Source: Meandrina meandrites (taxonomy: Eukaryota > Cnidaria > Anthozoa > Scleractinia > Meandrinidae). Taken from it: 64,000 nucleotides of DNA. Every line of letters starts with the position of its first letter. The stretch's first letter is position 1. Both the position numbers and the translations under genes were made by a program. Below, piece after piece: positions 25,791-38,732 of the stretch. The DNA is taken from the NCBI GenBank assembly GCA_963693305.1, contig OY855903.1, positions 51,979,150 to 52,043,149 on the forward strand, written 5' to 3'. A model generated the notes under the pieces. It saw only the letters and a list, made by a program, of their open reading frames with translations, did not search any database and had not been told where the DNA came from.

Positions 25791-28279
25791 GGTTTTGTTG
25801 TTATGGATATCGATATTTCCACTTCTGATTTAAAACCTGTCAAATGCTTGTGCGACTATTCTTTTCAGATGCCAAAAAATACTTCATGGATGACAAATGA
25901 GAATTCAATTGAGATAAAACCCGCCGATTCCCTTTCTCGAGTGTTGAGTAAATTATTGCCTGTCTGGTCGTGTCATAGGGTTCACACAATTAATCAAAAA
26001 CCAGTCAGTTTAACAAAATCCTTGGACCATGGATTCATTTAGGCGAAGTTTGTTGAAAAAGAGAAAACTCATGAATGAGCTTCAAGACGTTCTCATTTGC
26101 TCCGTTTTTCTTACACTACCTCTGGGAAAGGAAATAAATAGACTATGAATGGAACTCATGAATAAACCATACTTTACTTAGCAGGACACGATCGGGACAC
26201 TGAAAAATTTGCTCGCTTAATAGTGTTTATTCTTTATCTTTTTGTCCAATGAAACAAACAAATTATCTACTTGGGGCGCTTCGGACAAACGGCGCGGTGT
26301 TAAGGTCGCCGGGAAACCATCGGCAGTGGTGAACTGTAAAACCCAGCGCCTTGCTTAGTTAAACAGCGGGAACATTTACATGTCGTGAAGAACGACAAAC
26401 GGTTAGTTCGAACAAAACATCCGAATGGCAGTGACTGCGGAGAAATCGGCAGATTTAGGAATCGGGAAAACTTTTCAAAACCAACTCTGCTGAACTGAAC
26501 AAATCTAAACAAATATTCGCAATGCATCACTGTTTCAAAATTTCGGCCTCACGTTTTGCAGTTTGAATCAACAAAAGTTGAAAGGCTTGGTTTTAAGGTT
26601 CCTTTTGTCACTGAATTGACGCACAACTACCAACCGCTGGGACTGTTATGCAACTACAAAAAAATCAGCCGCTCTGAACGCTATCACAGATATTAATTCA
26701 TTTCTTACTTCAAAAATTAGATCCAAATCCTTCATCGTCGCAAAACCGATAGTCTTGAATTCACGTGTGAGCCTTTTAAAAATTTTTTTACACCGCCATG
26801 GTGGCGAGATACCTCTAGTTTGGTTATTTTGCCACATGCAAAAGAGGAAAGCGTTTAATTTATTGATCAAAGCCACTGAAAATGACCTGTAAATGACTTA
26901 TTAAGTTTGTGCACCGAGTTAAAGGTTACTACAGAATTTTGTTTTGGCTTCAATTTTGTTTGTAAACGTAGACAAAACAAGAAATCTAGGCTAGTTCATT
27001 GTGCAACGTTCCACAGAGATCTTTTTTTAAAATTAATTTGATTTGATTCGACTTAATTTTTATAGTCGTCAGTAAATCGATACTGTCCCGTCCTAATGAA
27101 TTAATTGCTTAATTGCTTGAATTGGTGAGAAATTATGAATTTTCTCTTGTCATTTCTACCGCTCGAGCTATTCCCGCAAGAAAAGCAATTGAAAAAAAAA
27201 AAATCAGGAGAAAATTTGACCACCATAAAGATTCCCTCTGCCTTCTTTGGGATTCTTATGTATTAATCATAATTTTTAAGTCACTTTTAATCATTAGTAA
27301 ACTTAATATGTTTGCTCGTTTAAAACACATTAATTTGTAGCAACAATGATTAAATGTTTGATTGTTTTTAATATGGTTGTTTGCGTTTAAACACATTTTA
27401 AGAAGTTTATATTCAGCTAAATTTAAGTTGCGTTTCTGAACCACTCTTCTGTAGCGGTCACTGATCCCATGCCCACAGAAGAAGTACTCCAATTTCACAA
27501 GCCAAATCTTTCTCAATGATTATCTTTTCTTATGGGCGGATGTAAATCATTCAACGCCTCGTTTTTTGGTCAAAGGGCAAATCACACATGCCCGTGCGTA
27601 TCACCAACAGAAATAGCACGGTCATGTTGAGTCGACATTTTCAACGAAAGCGCGTTTGACCTTCTGAAAGGGAAGAAATTAAAGAGGGCAGACTTCGTGC
27701 TACAGTTTCTCGGAAGTGTGCGGTGTAAGGGAAAACCCTGTTTTTTTAATGGCAACACAGCTATGATGAGGTTTCATGTTCTTTGTGATTTTGAAACAGG
27801 TTTGGACGCGAAAACTGAAGGTCACTTCAAAATAATATTGGCTGAACCCGGCGATGTCGAGATTTTAAGATGAATAAACAATAGTAGGACGAAATGCGCT
27901 GTAAGCTGAAAGAAAACAACCATTGTTTGTTTTTGGTGGCTAGAAATTTTGCAATGTACGCGTACCAGATTAATTCTCGAACAATGAATCTGGAGCACGA
28001 GCGTAAACCGCGCTTCTTGAACACTTTTAAGCCTTGACAAACGAGCCACATTCAAACAGAGGCCAGTTGACAACACACTTTGCATTCGACTCGCAATCTT
28101 TCGGACAAACAAACAAAACTGGCCTGTGTAATAACAAAATTACATTACATTTAGTTTGTAAAGAGATCTGTTTCGCCATTGGTTCGTTCTTGATGGGGTC
28201 GCAGTGCCTGTCAGCTCTCACGTGACACGAGTCGTATTTAGCCAGGGCGCTTGCGTATATCCTACTAGTTGAACTACAC

Positions 28280-31200
28280 GTGATGACTATAAACCAGCTC
28301 GCGACTCGGAGCTCTCGACAAATGGGAGAAGAAATGGCGACCAAGCTCGAAGAGGGCTCCGATAGAGGCACAGATGGAGTTGCCGGAACGCCCAAAGAAG
28401 CGGCTCTGCGAGAGCTGATGGAAAGGACGAAATACCCTATACGGCAATTCAATGGACAACGGAGATATGGGCCTCCGCCGAGCTGGGACGCACCTCCCCC
28501 TCCACGTGGATGTGAAGTTTTCGTAGGGAAAGTTCCTCGAGATTTGTACGAGGATGAATTGGTTCCCGTATTCGAGTCTTTGGGCGAAATCTACGAAGTC
28601 CGGCTAATGATGGATTTCAACGGACAAAATCGCGGCTATGCGTTCGTTGTTTACACAAACAAGGAAGACGCCAAGAAGAGTGTCAAGACTTTGAACAATT
28701 ACGAAATTCGCAAGGGAAAATGTATCGGGGTTTGTAGCTCGGTCGATAACTGTCGCCTGTTTGTAGGTGGCATTCCCAAGAAGGTAAAGAAGGACGAAAT
28801 CATGAACGAGATGATTAAAGTCACAGACAACGTCGTGGATGTAATTGTTTACCCATCGGCGCAGGATAAGACGAAGAACCGAGGCTTTGCGTTCGTGGAG
28901 TACAGCTCGCATCGCGATGCCGCGATGGCTAGAAGGAAACTTATGACCGGCAAAATTCAGCTATGGGGACATCAGATCGCTGTAGATTGGGCTGAACCGG
29001 AGCAAGAAGTCGATGAAGAAATTATGGATCAGGTTTGAAAATTTTTATATTTACCACTGAGTTACATCGTTACCCAAAGTTGCCCCTCCCCCCAATCTTC
29101 GTAACTCGAAGGGTCCTTGCGATTTCTCCGGGTTTAAGATTTCTTTTCTAGCGATTTGTTTTGGTTCATGGACTAGGAGCTGTTTAGACTTACATTCTGC
29201 AGGGGTTTAAAATAAAACAGTCGGTGCCTTTTTTGTGCTGCGTCTACGCGCTGTAGAGAAGTTTATTTGTTGATGTCGTGTTAGCCTTGTTCCTTTGTTC
29301 AGCGGAGCTTGTCTTTGTCGTTGTTAAGCATTAGGTTTTTATTGAAGTAATTAGTTACTCTGTGTAGTCTTTTGTCGTTTCACGGCGATTATGTCGGGAA
29401 ACGCGATTCAATGCAAAGCTATAAGCGGCCGCGATACATCAATAGAACCGCAAGCTATCGATTTAATTCGTCTCCACTTTTGCTTTGTTTTGAAGGTGAA
29501 AGTTTTGTACGCCCGAAACCTTTTATTAAGCACAACAGAAGACACGATAGAACAGGTCTTCAGCAAATTTGGCGAGGTAGAGCGAGTGAAGAAGATCAAA
29601 GATTACAGCTTCATCCACTTTCGGACGAAAGAACAGGCCAGGGCAGCCTTAGAGGCGATGAACGGTAATAAAAGTTTCATGTTTGTGTTTTGTGAATCGA
29701 TAACTTTTCTAACAGGTATGGGGAGGGTTTGTTGAAGTTTGTCAATGCATTCCCCGCGGTTGGTCAACGCAAACCCGCTTCCTTTCTGTGTACCAGAATC
29801 AATTGTTTTCCATTTTCCATTGTTAGATTAATGTAAAATTTCACACTTGATTTCCCAACTTTTGTTTCGCGGTTGCTGTGAAAAAATTTCCCGGGGGAGC
29901 GATCTGTGCTGCGGCTTGCCAATGTTTTGTTCCGAACAAGCCGAGAGTTGTTGACCGCTTCCTTTAAGTTAGCATTTCGTGGAAAATACACTTTCGAGGG
30001 GAGATTATTGAGATTTCGAAGAGGAGATTGCACCTCTTACTGTCTGTTAACAGTTTCAAGTTTTTTCAAGTCTCGTGTATTTTTTCTTCATAACAGTTAC
30101 CGTAGTGATGTGAAATCGTACACTCGACGTTGAACGTGCCGTGTGTTTATATTTTTGCGTTATTTGATACAGATGTTATTTCTAACTGGAGGTCCAAAAT
30201 TTCGATCTTTCCGTGCCGTCGGCGCAATATTACGTTAACCTGTAAAAATGTAATCCTGATTTCTTAGGTTTTTTTTACTATAATTACAGTTTTTTTCCAA
30301 CACGTGAAGGACTGTTTCTTTCGCGCATTTATAGAACGAAACGACGGTGTGATTTTTTTGCCGGCTCTGCAACTTTCACTAGTATTTTGCTTGATCTCAG
30401 TGCGATTTTTATCGCTTCGTTTTTCCTAACATCATCATAGAAACCTTTAAGAATTGCCACTCTTTCCGTTCTATGAGTAGTATAATGACTCTGAATGTTT
30501 CCATGAATTTTCTGCCCAAAGAATCGAGCTTCAAAATTTAAGACCCACTCAAACTTAAAATTACCGGAAACGTGTTTGTCACAAGAGCTTGTGAGAAACT
30601 CTATCCAACACAGCTATTAATAGGTCCGTTTTCTCTGTTGCGCACTCGCCTTTTTAATTTTTTCCATATTTAGCATTGACCTTGACGACATCTTGGTGTT
30701 GCCGTCCAACACAACATGCTGGGTGACTTGCCTCGTGATTTCTTGACATCAGTCTCGCTAAAATAGTCTTAAGTTAAAAGAAAAAATATCAACTCAGGAA
30801 ATGTGTCATGGTACAACACTTCATATTAAAACTGCATCCCTGCTGGGGCAGAACTAATTTAATACATCACTGTCAGTTCTGATACCAAACATTCTCTGAT
30901 ATTTTTGAGTGACTGCTAATTTTTACGCCGGTGCTGTGACAAAATGTGCGATGTTTTGCTTTGACAAAACTAGGTTTCTGTCAGAACTTTAAACTAGTAT
31001 GTATAGTTAACCTTAAACATTTCTTTGCTGCTTGTTTTATTCATAAGTAAAGAAAGCGATTCTTCTTACCAACTTCCATACAATTCATTTTATGCCTATT
31101 GGGAGAAATTTGCTGTTGATCACTTTTAAGCTTCTCTCCAAAAAATATCAATTGCCACTTTCATTTTTTTTTAAAAATTCTTTCTAAGTTATCTATTTTG

Positions 31201-34200
31201 TCAGATAAAGAAATAAGTGACATTTTTTTAGATAATTTTGGCTTTTATTAGCAGAATGATCGTGTTAAAATTTTGGTTAGGTTTCTTTTTTCTTTTTCTT
31301 TATTTAAGCTACAAATCGACATGCCGACAGATTGATTGATTGAACACCTTTTTCATATCCTGCAGGACCAATGTTTGTTTCTTGTGGAAGTAATCATGCC
31401 ACATGGAAGTAGTCGCATCGCAAAGCCTAGCATGCATTGAAATCGATCAAAGTATTAAAAAAAACTATAGATTTGCCTCAAAGCTTGTATTGCTTTGAAT
31501 TTTCACCAATAATATGCTCGATAGTGGAGCCCTTGTGTGTCCAATGGCTCTATGGGGACTGATGATGATGCTCTGTAGTTGCTGTAACTGTTGCTTTCCT
31601 TCACTGCAGGCAAATGCCTGCTGAGTGGGAGCTTAAGCTTGCAAATCTTGCAGTTGTAATTTTTCATTGCGGCCTGTCGAAAACAATGAAGCCAAACCAG
31701 CTGCTAGCTCACCAAAAATGCTTCAAAATGACCCAAGACTTGAGCAAACGACAAAGAATACAACATGGCAACAAGTTCAGTTGATTTTATTCACAAAACA
31801 TTAAGTTTTAAACCCTCGCAAACAATATCGTTGAGTTCCCTACAAGCCCTTGTAAAACGCATCTTTGTAATACAATGCCGCTCAAAGGCGAGAGTCATGT
31901 TTGGGTACGTTTCATGTTGCGAGCTTGGGGTTGTTTGTAATACTCTATTGATTTATCCAGTTTGAAGTAGAAATACACATTGCCGCTTCATAGAAAAGCA
32001 CCAACCAGACTTGCCGATTTTTTCGTTACAAATATATAAACCACTAGGCTTGAGTTGAGGACACGGGTAGCTAGGGGGTGGGGTGGTGGAGTAGCATTTC
32101 TGCTTTTTACAGTAGAGGCAGTGTTACTTGCATCTGTTTATTTTGTTACAATGGTTTGAATGTCGCAGTGTAAGGGAGCAGTTTATCATTTATGGCCATT
32201 TCCCCCTTACAATATCAAGCAGACAGATAGCAGAAAAGAAGAATTTTATTAACTTATGTACAATGTCTGATATGACTAAATTTGAAAACGTTCACATTCT
32301 AAGCAAAACATTATTATCTTGTACCCCATTCACACCAACAAAACACAGTTAGTTAAATCAGGTTAACCAAAATGAAAATCAGCAACTGAAAAAAAGACTA
32401 AATTTTACACAAGGTTCCAGTAAGCTCTAACTCTTGCTTTCACTGTGCAAAATTTGAAGTCGACAAACATCAGTTAGCAACTTCTATGAAGAAAACAATT
32501 TTAAATTTGTTTAACTAAACAGGCCCTGAACATGTTTTAGCTTTGGTGTGATTGGGGTATTACTCTAAAGTGCTTATAATGAGCTGTTACTTAGTCAGCA
32601 CCTACTTCAGAAACACAATCAACAAGCTAACAAAACGATGTGAGCACCTGTGTTTGAAGTTTACAAACTTGGTTGTACTACTGTCTTGTATGTGGCCAGG
32701 ATTACAGGCAAGGTTTTTTTCATCAGATGTGCCTTTTGATAGAATGTTCTATTTTGTGTTCTTTATAAACAAATGATGCTTCCAAGTAGTTCTCCAACAT
32801 GTTTTTAATGGCATGCAAGCCACACTCTTCCAATGGAAATCAAGCAACAGAAAATGGCCACTGCATCGTTATAACCGATAAAGCAGAATTTAGTCAAGTT
32901 CCGAATTTGGTCGTGTTACAAAGCAGCAGGACATTCAAGTCACAGTTCATATATTATTATTTATTTACATGACATCTTAGCCACATTAATTTTGTGGTGT
33001 ATTCTTGTATTCTTTTTTCTTGTCTTTAGTCTTGTTAGTTTAATTGTAAGTATAGTGCAAGTAGGAAAGTACTATGAGAGTTTCTACAAAAAAAAAAAAA
33101 ATTTTTGTGGTGTAAATAACCTGACATCAAAGCATTCAGATGGTAATGGGGCTATGCAAGTTTTGAACATGGCTTCAACTGTGCACAATTTAACGCCTAG
33201 GTCAGATAATGCCAACTTCATCTTGCAATAGAAAAAATTACAAGTACATGTATGAAGACAGTCAAGGCAAGGGAAGCTTCAGTGTGGTGTACGTCTGAAG
33301 CTTGGGTTAGAAACATAATGCCCTGGTCAAGGAAATTGTCCCTAATACACAAAACTAAAGAAACTGTTCAATAGGGCAAATTGTTTTAATATTTAAACAA
33401 ATTCTCCCAACTATTATTAGACTAGTCACGAGAATTTGTGTGTTGACACTAGCAGCTAATTATATCGCTAGTACCATAAGAAATACACCAGGAATTTGAA
33501 TGTTGACATAAGGATATATTTTTCTGGTTCACAGAACAGTCTTCACTCATTCTTCTCTCAGTGCCGGTTTTGGGAGAGTGAAATGAACATCTGCAGCTGT
33601 CTGTGGAAAATAAAAGATGGCAAATAAAATTTTGGGAATGGTTGGAATATAATAAAAATTATGAACAAAAAGGAAAATTTCTTTGGCCATAGGAAATGCT
33701 AAGCCAGGTTTAATTTCTCTGCAAGTTAAGAATGATACGTGTGGGGAACAAGAAATCCTTGAAACTATTAAAATGAACACAGCTTGTTAATGGTGCTGGG
33801 CTATATTAAATCATTATTTTGGAAAAAAGCTGTAAGTCTCATTGGAAAAAGGTGTTTGGTTTTTTATGGTAAGGTCAGAAGAACCTCTTTGCCTTCTGGG
33901 AGGTTTTTTTTTTCATCACCTTTCTGTTGCTAGCAATAATCAATTCTTAACTTTTTTCACCTTTGTATGAATCACTTACAAGATATAAGTACCTGATCAT
34001 AAACCAATGAAAAAGTATGAGAAATGGCAATAGAGCTTAGAGCCCTGTCAGTAAGAACGTTTGAACTCACAACTCCAAGGAACTTTTTTTTCCAGGCCAA
34101 GAACTTGATGGGAATGAAATTGAGGTGACTCTTGCCAAGCCTGTGGACAAAGACCATCGCCAAGCCAAGGCAGCAGCAAAGGCTGTGATGAGTGCAACAA

Positions 34201-37200
34201 CATACCCCAGCTTCACGCCGTACGAGTACCCAGCAAGCACTGCCACTTATGGTTTCCCAGCATATAGCAGTCAGTACTTCATGTATGGCACTCCAATGAC
34301 AGCAGGAATGGGGTACGGGTTAAGTTTAGTTTATATTTGCAAGTGTGCCGTGTGTTATCATATTGCTGACCTCTGTTGGGTAAAAACAGAAAAGAGTGGT
34401 GGAAATTGAGCCTAATAGTGTACATGCCTGTGGATTCAGACATTTTTGCATCTGAACAAGGATGTTGTGTGACTAACAAGCTGAAAAGTGGGGAGTGTCC
34501 TACAACCAACCAGCCTTGTTGTTCAATGGAAGACTTTGCTTGTCGCAAATTGTTTAAAGTAAATTTAAAAAAGCAATAACTTGTTTGATTATTTCAGATG
34601 CACAAAATGAATTGATAACTGCCATAGGATGTGAAACAAGATAGACATGTCACCAGCTGCTGTTGACGGGCAAATATTTATTTATTAATTTATTTATTTA
34701 TTTTTGTGAATGTTCTTGTCCAGGGGTGTGAGGCCTCCTTTTGGAATGGTGCGCACCAGAGGTCGAGGACGTTCTGCTGCTGGTAGCAGGGCGGCAGGGA
34801 ACAAAGGAATGTATTTACCGTCCCCCAGTGGTTATCCATTCAATGGCTTTAGAGGCTACTACCCTGCTGTGCGAGCAGGCTGGTATGGAGAAGGGTACGG
34901 CAAGAGAGGAGGCAGACAGGAGGTATGGTATTGAAATGTTAGTTTGACTGTCGAGTAATCAGGTGATATGGGAGATGCGATGGCCTAATGGCTAGCGTGG
35001 TGGACTCTGGATAGAGTGGTCTGGGTTCGAGCCCTGGACAGGGACACTGTGTTGTCTTCTTGAGTGAAAACAAATCTCTCAGAGTGCGCCTCTCCACCCA
35101 GGTGTATTAGTGGGTACTGACAAAGTAAATGCTGGGGGAAATCTTTTGATGGACTTGCATCTGATCAAGGGGGCAAGAAGCAATAGCCTTACTTGCTTCA
35201 TGCGAAACAAACCAAACTTAAGTCCCAGTTATATGGGTCTTTGGGCTTGAATGCAGACTTGACCTTTTTTTGGCAATTGGCTGATGCAGATAAAATTGAT
35301 GGTTATTGAAATTTCTGTAAGGTTACTGTTGGCCTTCATGGGTCAAGTTTGTAGCAAACATGGTGAGAACACTCGTGCATAAAATTTTGGTGTTGATTTT
35401 TAATTCCCTTGTAGTGATATTTAATGGTAACAAAACTGTTAACAACTATGAACCTGTCTACACCTCTAGACCTTGTGGGATTTCTTTCATGTAATACATC
35501 TAATTTTGATTTTTTGGATAATATTCTCTCCTGTGTACGCAATGACCTTGATAGCATTTCTCATGTCAACTAACAGCGGTACAATCCCAAACAACTTTCT
35601 TTTCTGAAGATTTAGCCAACAAAATAATGGTTGATTGTTGGTCAATATCTGTCTGATAAGGGACTTCAACAGGGAAACGTTTTTCCTGCCATGCAAACTA
35701 GTGACGATTTCCATACAAATTGTGTACAGTTTTTTTCCTGTTTTGTCTCAGCACACTTAACCAGGTCATGATTGCTGTGCAGATTTTGTAGTGAAAAGAA
35801 ACTTATGACTGTTAACAAACATAGATGACGATATCAGATTTTGCATGAGGACAAGAATCAAGATAATTGACTTTTTCAAGTTTCATCAGAACATGCAATT
35901 TTTTTACACTATTTCCTACCTTAATATGTCTAATTCTTGTTTTTGAGTATCTTGCATCTATTGACTATTAATTGCTGCTGCCTTCAACTCTTCAATGTTA
36001 AATCTTCTGCACATACATTATATTCTGGATGAATATTTGACTTATTTAACTTTCAGAACACCAATGTTTTCTAAAATTTCATCTCTAATTATTTCCTCTT
36101 TGTAATGTAAATTTACGTTACAAATAATCTGAGGTGAAGTTTGCAAGATGAACACGAGATAAAGTTGCAAACTTTTGCGAATTTTAAGTTGTCTACTTCT
36201 AATAATTCAGTACAGTTACTTGTCGAAGGTCTTCAGTAGGTAACTTGAATGAAAACCCCTGAAATGTACCTAGATTTTTCTTATTTCTCAGGTTTAAAAT
36301 TAGTCCTTTCATTTCGCTTGTTACCATAGGAACGCATGTTTGATCTGGTGCCGGGAATGGAGTTGACACCCACTAACCCTATGACTTTGAAGCCGCATGC
36401 CCTCAAATCACCGGCACAGGTGGGAATTTGATCCTTTTCTTTTGTTGTAGACTTCTGCGTTGCATTGAAAAAAATTAGAACTGAGATAACAATGCAAAGT
36501 AAAGCTGGAACAGATGGACAAAAGAGACAAAAGTAAAACAACAAAGCCAGTCCAAATTGCAACATACTTCAATTCAAGCTCATGTACCAGTGCCAGTCTC
36601 ATATGAAATTCAAGAATGTAGTATATAAAAAAGAAGAATGTTTGGTGTTTTAAAAATGCTTTTTGTTGGTGGTGGTGGCAGTGGAGCAAGGGGGGGGGGG
36701 GGGGGGGGATTAATTTGGAAGGAGTATAGGTTAGTAGTTTTCTTTTCCTAAGTACAACCGATCATTTTGCTGCACAGTCAACCCATCCCTGTCACATTCT
36801 ACAGAGATTGTTGTTATTGGCAAACAAAAATTAACAACCACTTCAAGGTATAGGGGCCTATTCAAAAAGCTCCAATAGTTGAGTGTAAATAAAGTGTTAT
36901 AGTATCATTTCTGTTGCATCGTAATTGGAGACATAACAGGTATCTTTGTTGAGTGCAGTCGTCATTAAAGAATTTTTGGAGTAGAATCTGGACTGCCTCT
37001 TTTGCAAGGGAGATCTGTTATCTCACACTACAAAAAGGGACGGAAACTAATTTTGACCGTACTTGCCATTTGGATGAGTGAAAAACATATAATTTGTACT
37101 TGCCTGTAAGGATTGAGACTTGCCTTTGTGAGTGGGTGAGTGTTATTCCTTTCCTGGGCTTAACATGCGCACCCCATGAAGGTAAACGGTAACCTTGATC

Positions 37201-38732
37201 AAACACCTCAACTAAAAAAAAACAAGGTTTGTGATATGTTAATGGTCAGTCCCCGTGTAGGTGCTAGTTAACATAACATTTTTTTGGTTTACCAATTTAG
37301 GTTCTAGAGGATGTGTGCCAGAAAAACCAGTGGGGAAGCCCAGTTTACACACTGCATAGTACTGTGGGACCTCAGGATATTCAACTGTTTCTTCACAAGG
37401 TTAGCAAACATTCTGTCTTAAGCTCGACAGTCTGAAGAAGACTGGGAGTCCCCAAGAGTTCTTGTAACTCTTGTCGTCTGCCATTAAAAGGAGGATAAGG
37501 GTGTGTGAGAGTTAAAAAACACAGAAAATTTTCTTAACACTTGTTTGACAAAAAGCTTACCTAAGTACAGTGTTGCTGTGTTGATTCAGCAGATCATTAT
37601 TGACCAGGTATCCTTTGTTTTGTTTTTTTTTCAAGGTGTCCATTCCTGGATTAGCCACCCAATATCAGCCTCCCAAACTGTGTCGCACTGTAGATGAAGC
37701 CAAGAGTTATGCTGCGGAATACACACTTCAGCAGCTTGGTGTGCCAATAGAGGGTATGTCTAGGTAATAAATACAAGAATCTCACCATATCAAAATTAAG
37801 AGCTCTTTTACTAATTTCTTTGATGTTGTGTTTTAGTGGTGACTACCACGGCGGCAACGGATATGCCACCCACTACTGGCACCCCAGTACCGTCTACGGC
37901 AACCTATGCAGCCCGCCCTTTACCCCCAGGTTTGTAACTACTAATACATTTACATATGGTACTGTCTAAAACATGTGAGGCCTGATTAGTCAGTTATGAA
38001 CAGATTGTATGTGCAGTACACTGAAGGGAGAGTCCACTGAACTGATAACTGGAGACTGATGCAGTTCATAAACTCATTTGTTTAAATCACACAATACTAG
38101 AAAATGAAAGGGAAGAAATATGGTTTGACAGAAATTCCCAGTGTTTATAGTCATTAAGAGGTATCAGGTCAGTTTCCATAGCATGAAGTCATTTAAGAAA
38201 ATCACTACTCCTTAGGGTGGGGTGCTTGTGCTAATGCTCCCTCCCCTTAAAAAATGATCTTATCAGGTTTCCATGGAAATAGTTTGCTGATATCCATTTT
38301 TTCTGCTGGGCGAAAGGAAGCCTGCATTCAAAAGCAGCCTGTTTGATCTGAACTGAGTGTGTTAGATATGGCCACCGTGTCTAACTCATACTATCTTACG
38401 TAAAAGTGCATATTAGGTTTAACAGTAAAACAAGCCAATTTGTAGATGGTAGCCTGATAAATTTTGATGTTTTGTTTTTGACAGGGGCATACAGCCTCCC
38501 GAATTCTGGCCGTCCAATCAGTAGTGGAGATGCGGGCTCGTATCCCTCTGGCTATGTACCTATTAGCAATGCCCCAAGCAGTGTAGCGCCTGCTGCAGTG
38601 GTCGCCAAACTGCAGGGTTCGTGGCCAGGTGGGGTACCACCCAATCAGGATGGAGGAATGTACGGCAATTATGATGGTTACCCTGCCAGTGAGCAGACAG
38701 GCTATCCACAAAATATTTACCAACAATATTAG
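28280..38732 (+). CDS. A1CF/RBM47-type RNA-binding protein, 9 exons, ~661 aa
   Basis: Exons: 28280-29032, 29496-29664, 34096-34312 (or 34318), 34724-34922, 36330-36419, 37301-37399, 37636-37753, 37837-37929, 38485-38732; phases agree and the sum is 1986 nt. RRM1 lies at about residues 78-152 (RNP1 NRGYAFVVY), RRM2 at 158-238 (RNP1 NRGFAFVEY) and RRM3 at about 254-325 (DYSFIHF). After RRM3 come the family phrase [11 protein letters not shown], an Arg/Gly- and Tyr-rich linker, the phrase [10 protein letters not shown], and a DND1/A1CF-type dsRNA-binding domain at about 477-548 ([11 protein letters not shown]). The tail is Pro/Gly/Tyr-rich. This is the group that in vertebrates split into A1CF, RBM46 and RBM47: nuclear/cytoplasmic factors that bind AU-rich RNA and, for A1CF/RBM47, help APOBEC1 edit C to U. 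I do not assign one paralogue. Two Met codons at the start (28280, 28283) and one at 28322 are possible initiators. The first exon is CpG-rich, consistent with a constitutive promoter. Confidence 0.93.
29665..34095 (+). other. Large second intron of the A1CF/RBM47-like gene
   Basis: This 4.4-kb intron separates the two halves of RRM3. It holds a MITE (32322-32559) and otherwise AT-rich sequence without recognisable genes. The stretch 29700-30130 has open frames on both strands, but none resembles a known protein. Intron 2 is by far the longest of the gene, a typical place for regulatory sequence, though none can be demonstrated by eye. Confidence 0.6.
32322..32559. mobile_element. MITE, TACCCCATTCACACC family, copy 1
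   Basis: The ends TACCCCATTCACACCA and TGGTGTGATTGGGGTA are inverted copies (one gap or mismatch), flanked by TA, which is consistent with a Tc1/mariner-like target preference. The 238-bp body matches, in inverted orientation, the element at 49257-49498: both contain AACAATTTTAAA, CTTCTATGAAGAAAACAAT-type and GAAGTCGA blocks. It is non-coding. Confidence 0.8.
34676..34706 (+). repeat. TTTA microsatellite near a splice acceptor
   Basis: An interrupted run of ATTT/TTTA units ends about 17 bp before exon 4 of the A1CF/RBM47-like gene (34724). It echoes the arrangement at 18320-18371. Confidence 0.8.
34972..35213 (+). repeat. tRNA-derived SINE with conserved central domain
   Basis: Box A (TGGCCTAATGGCTAGCGTGG) and a canonical box B (GGTTCGAGCCC) form the head. 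The body carries the block CTCTCCACCCAGGTGTATTA and GGGTACTGACAAA, which recurs in diverged form at 49742-49953 (TTATCCACCCATGTGTATAT, GGGTACCGGCAAA). It lies in intron 4 of the A1CF/RBM47-like gene, same orientation. Confidence 0.8.
36690..36708 (+). repeat. Poly-G run (19 G)
   Basis: Nineteen G in a row within intron 5 of the A1CF/RBM47-like gene, preceded by GGT repeats. It is a potential G-quadruplex and a sequencing-error risk. Confidence 0.9.

Larger units (their letters stand above)
19750..28279. other. Gene-poor stretch between the EFCAB6-like and A1CF-like genes
   Basis: No recognisable protein-coding gene is seen over 8.5 kb. It holds small inverted-repeat elements (21436-21494, 22507-22877, 24294-24369), a poly-G/poly-C flanked repeat (25160-25790) and ordinary AT-rich sequence. 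No canonical AATAAA lies close behind the stop at 19749, so the 3' end of the EFCAB6-like transcript is unplaced. The last few hundred bases (about 28000-28280) are less AT-rich and probably hold the A1CF-like promoter. Confidence 0.5.

Noticed and set aside
25803..26042. 79-codon plus-strand frame after the poly-C run
   Set aside because: No motif, no splice partner and a repeat-adjacent position.
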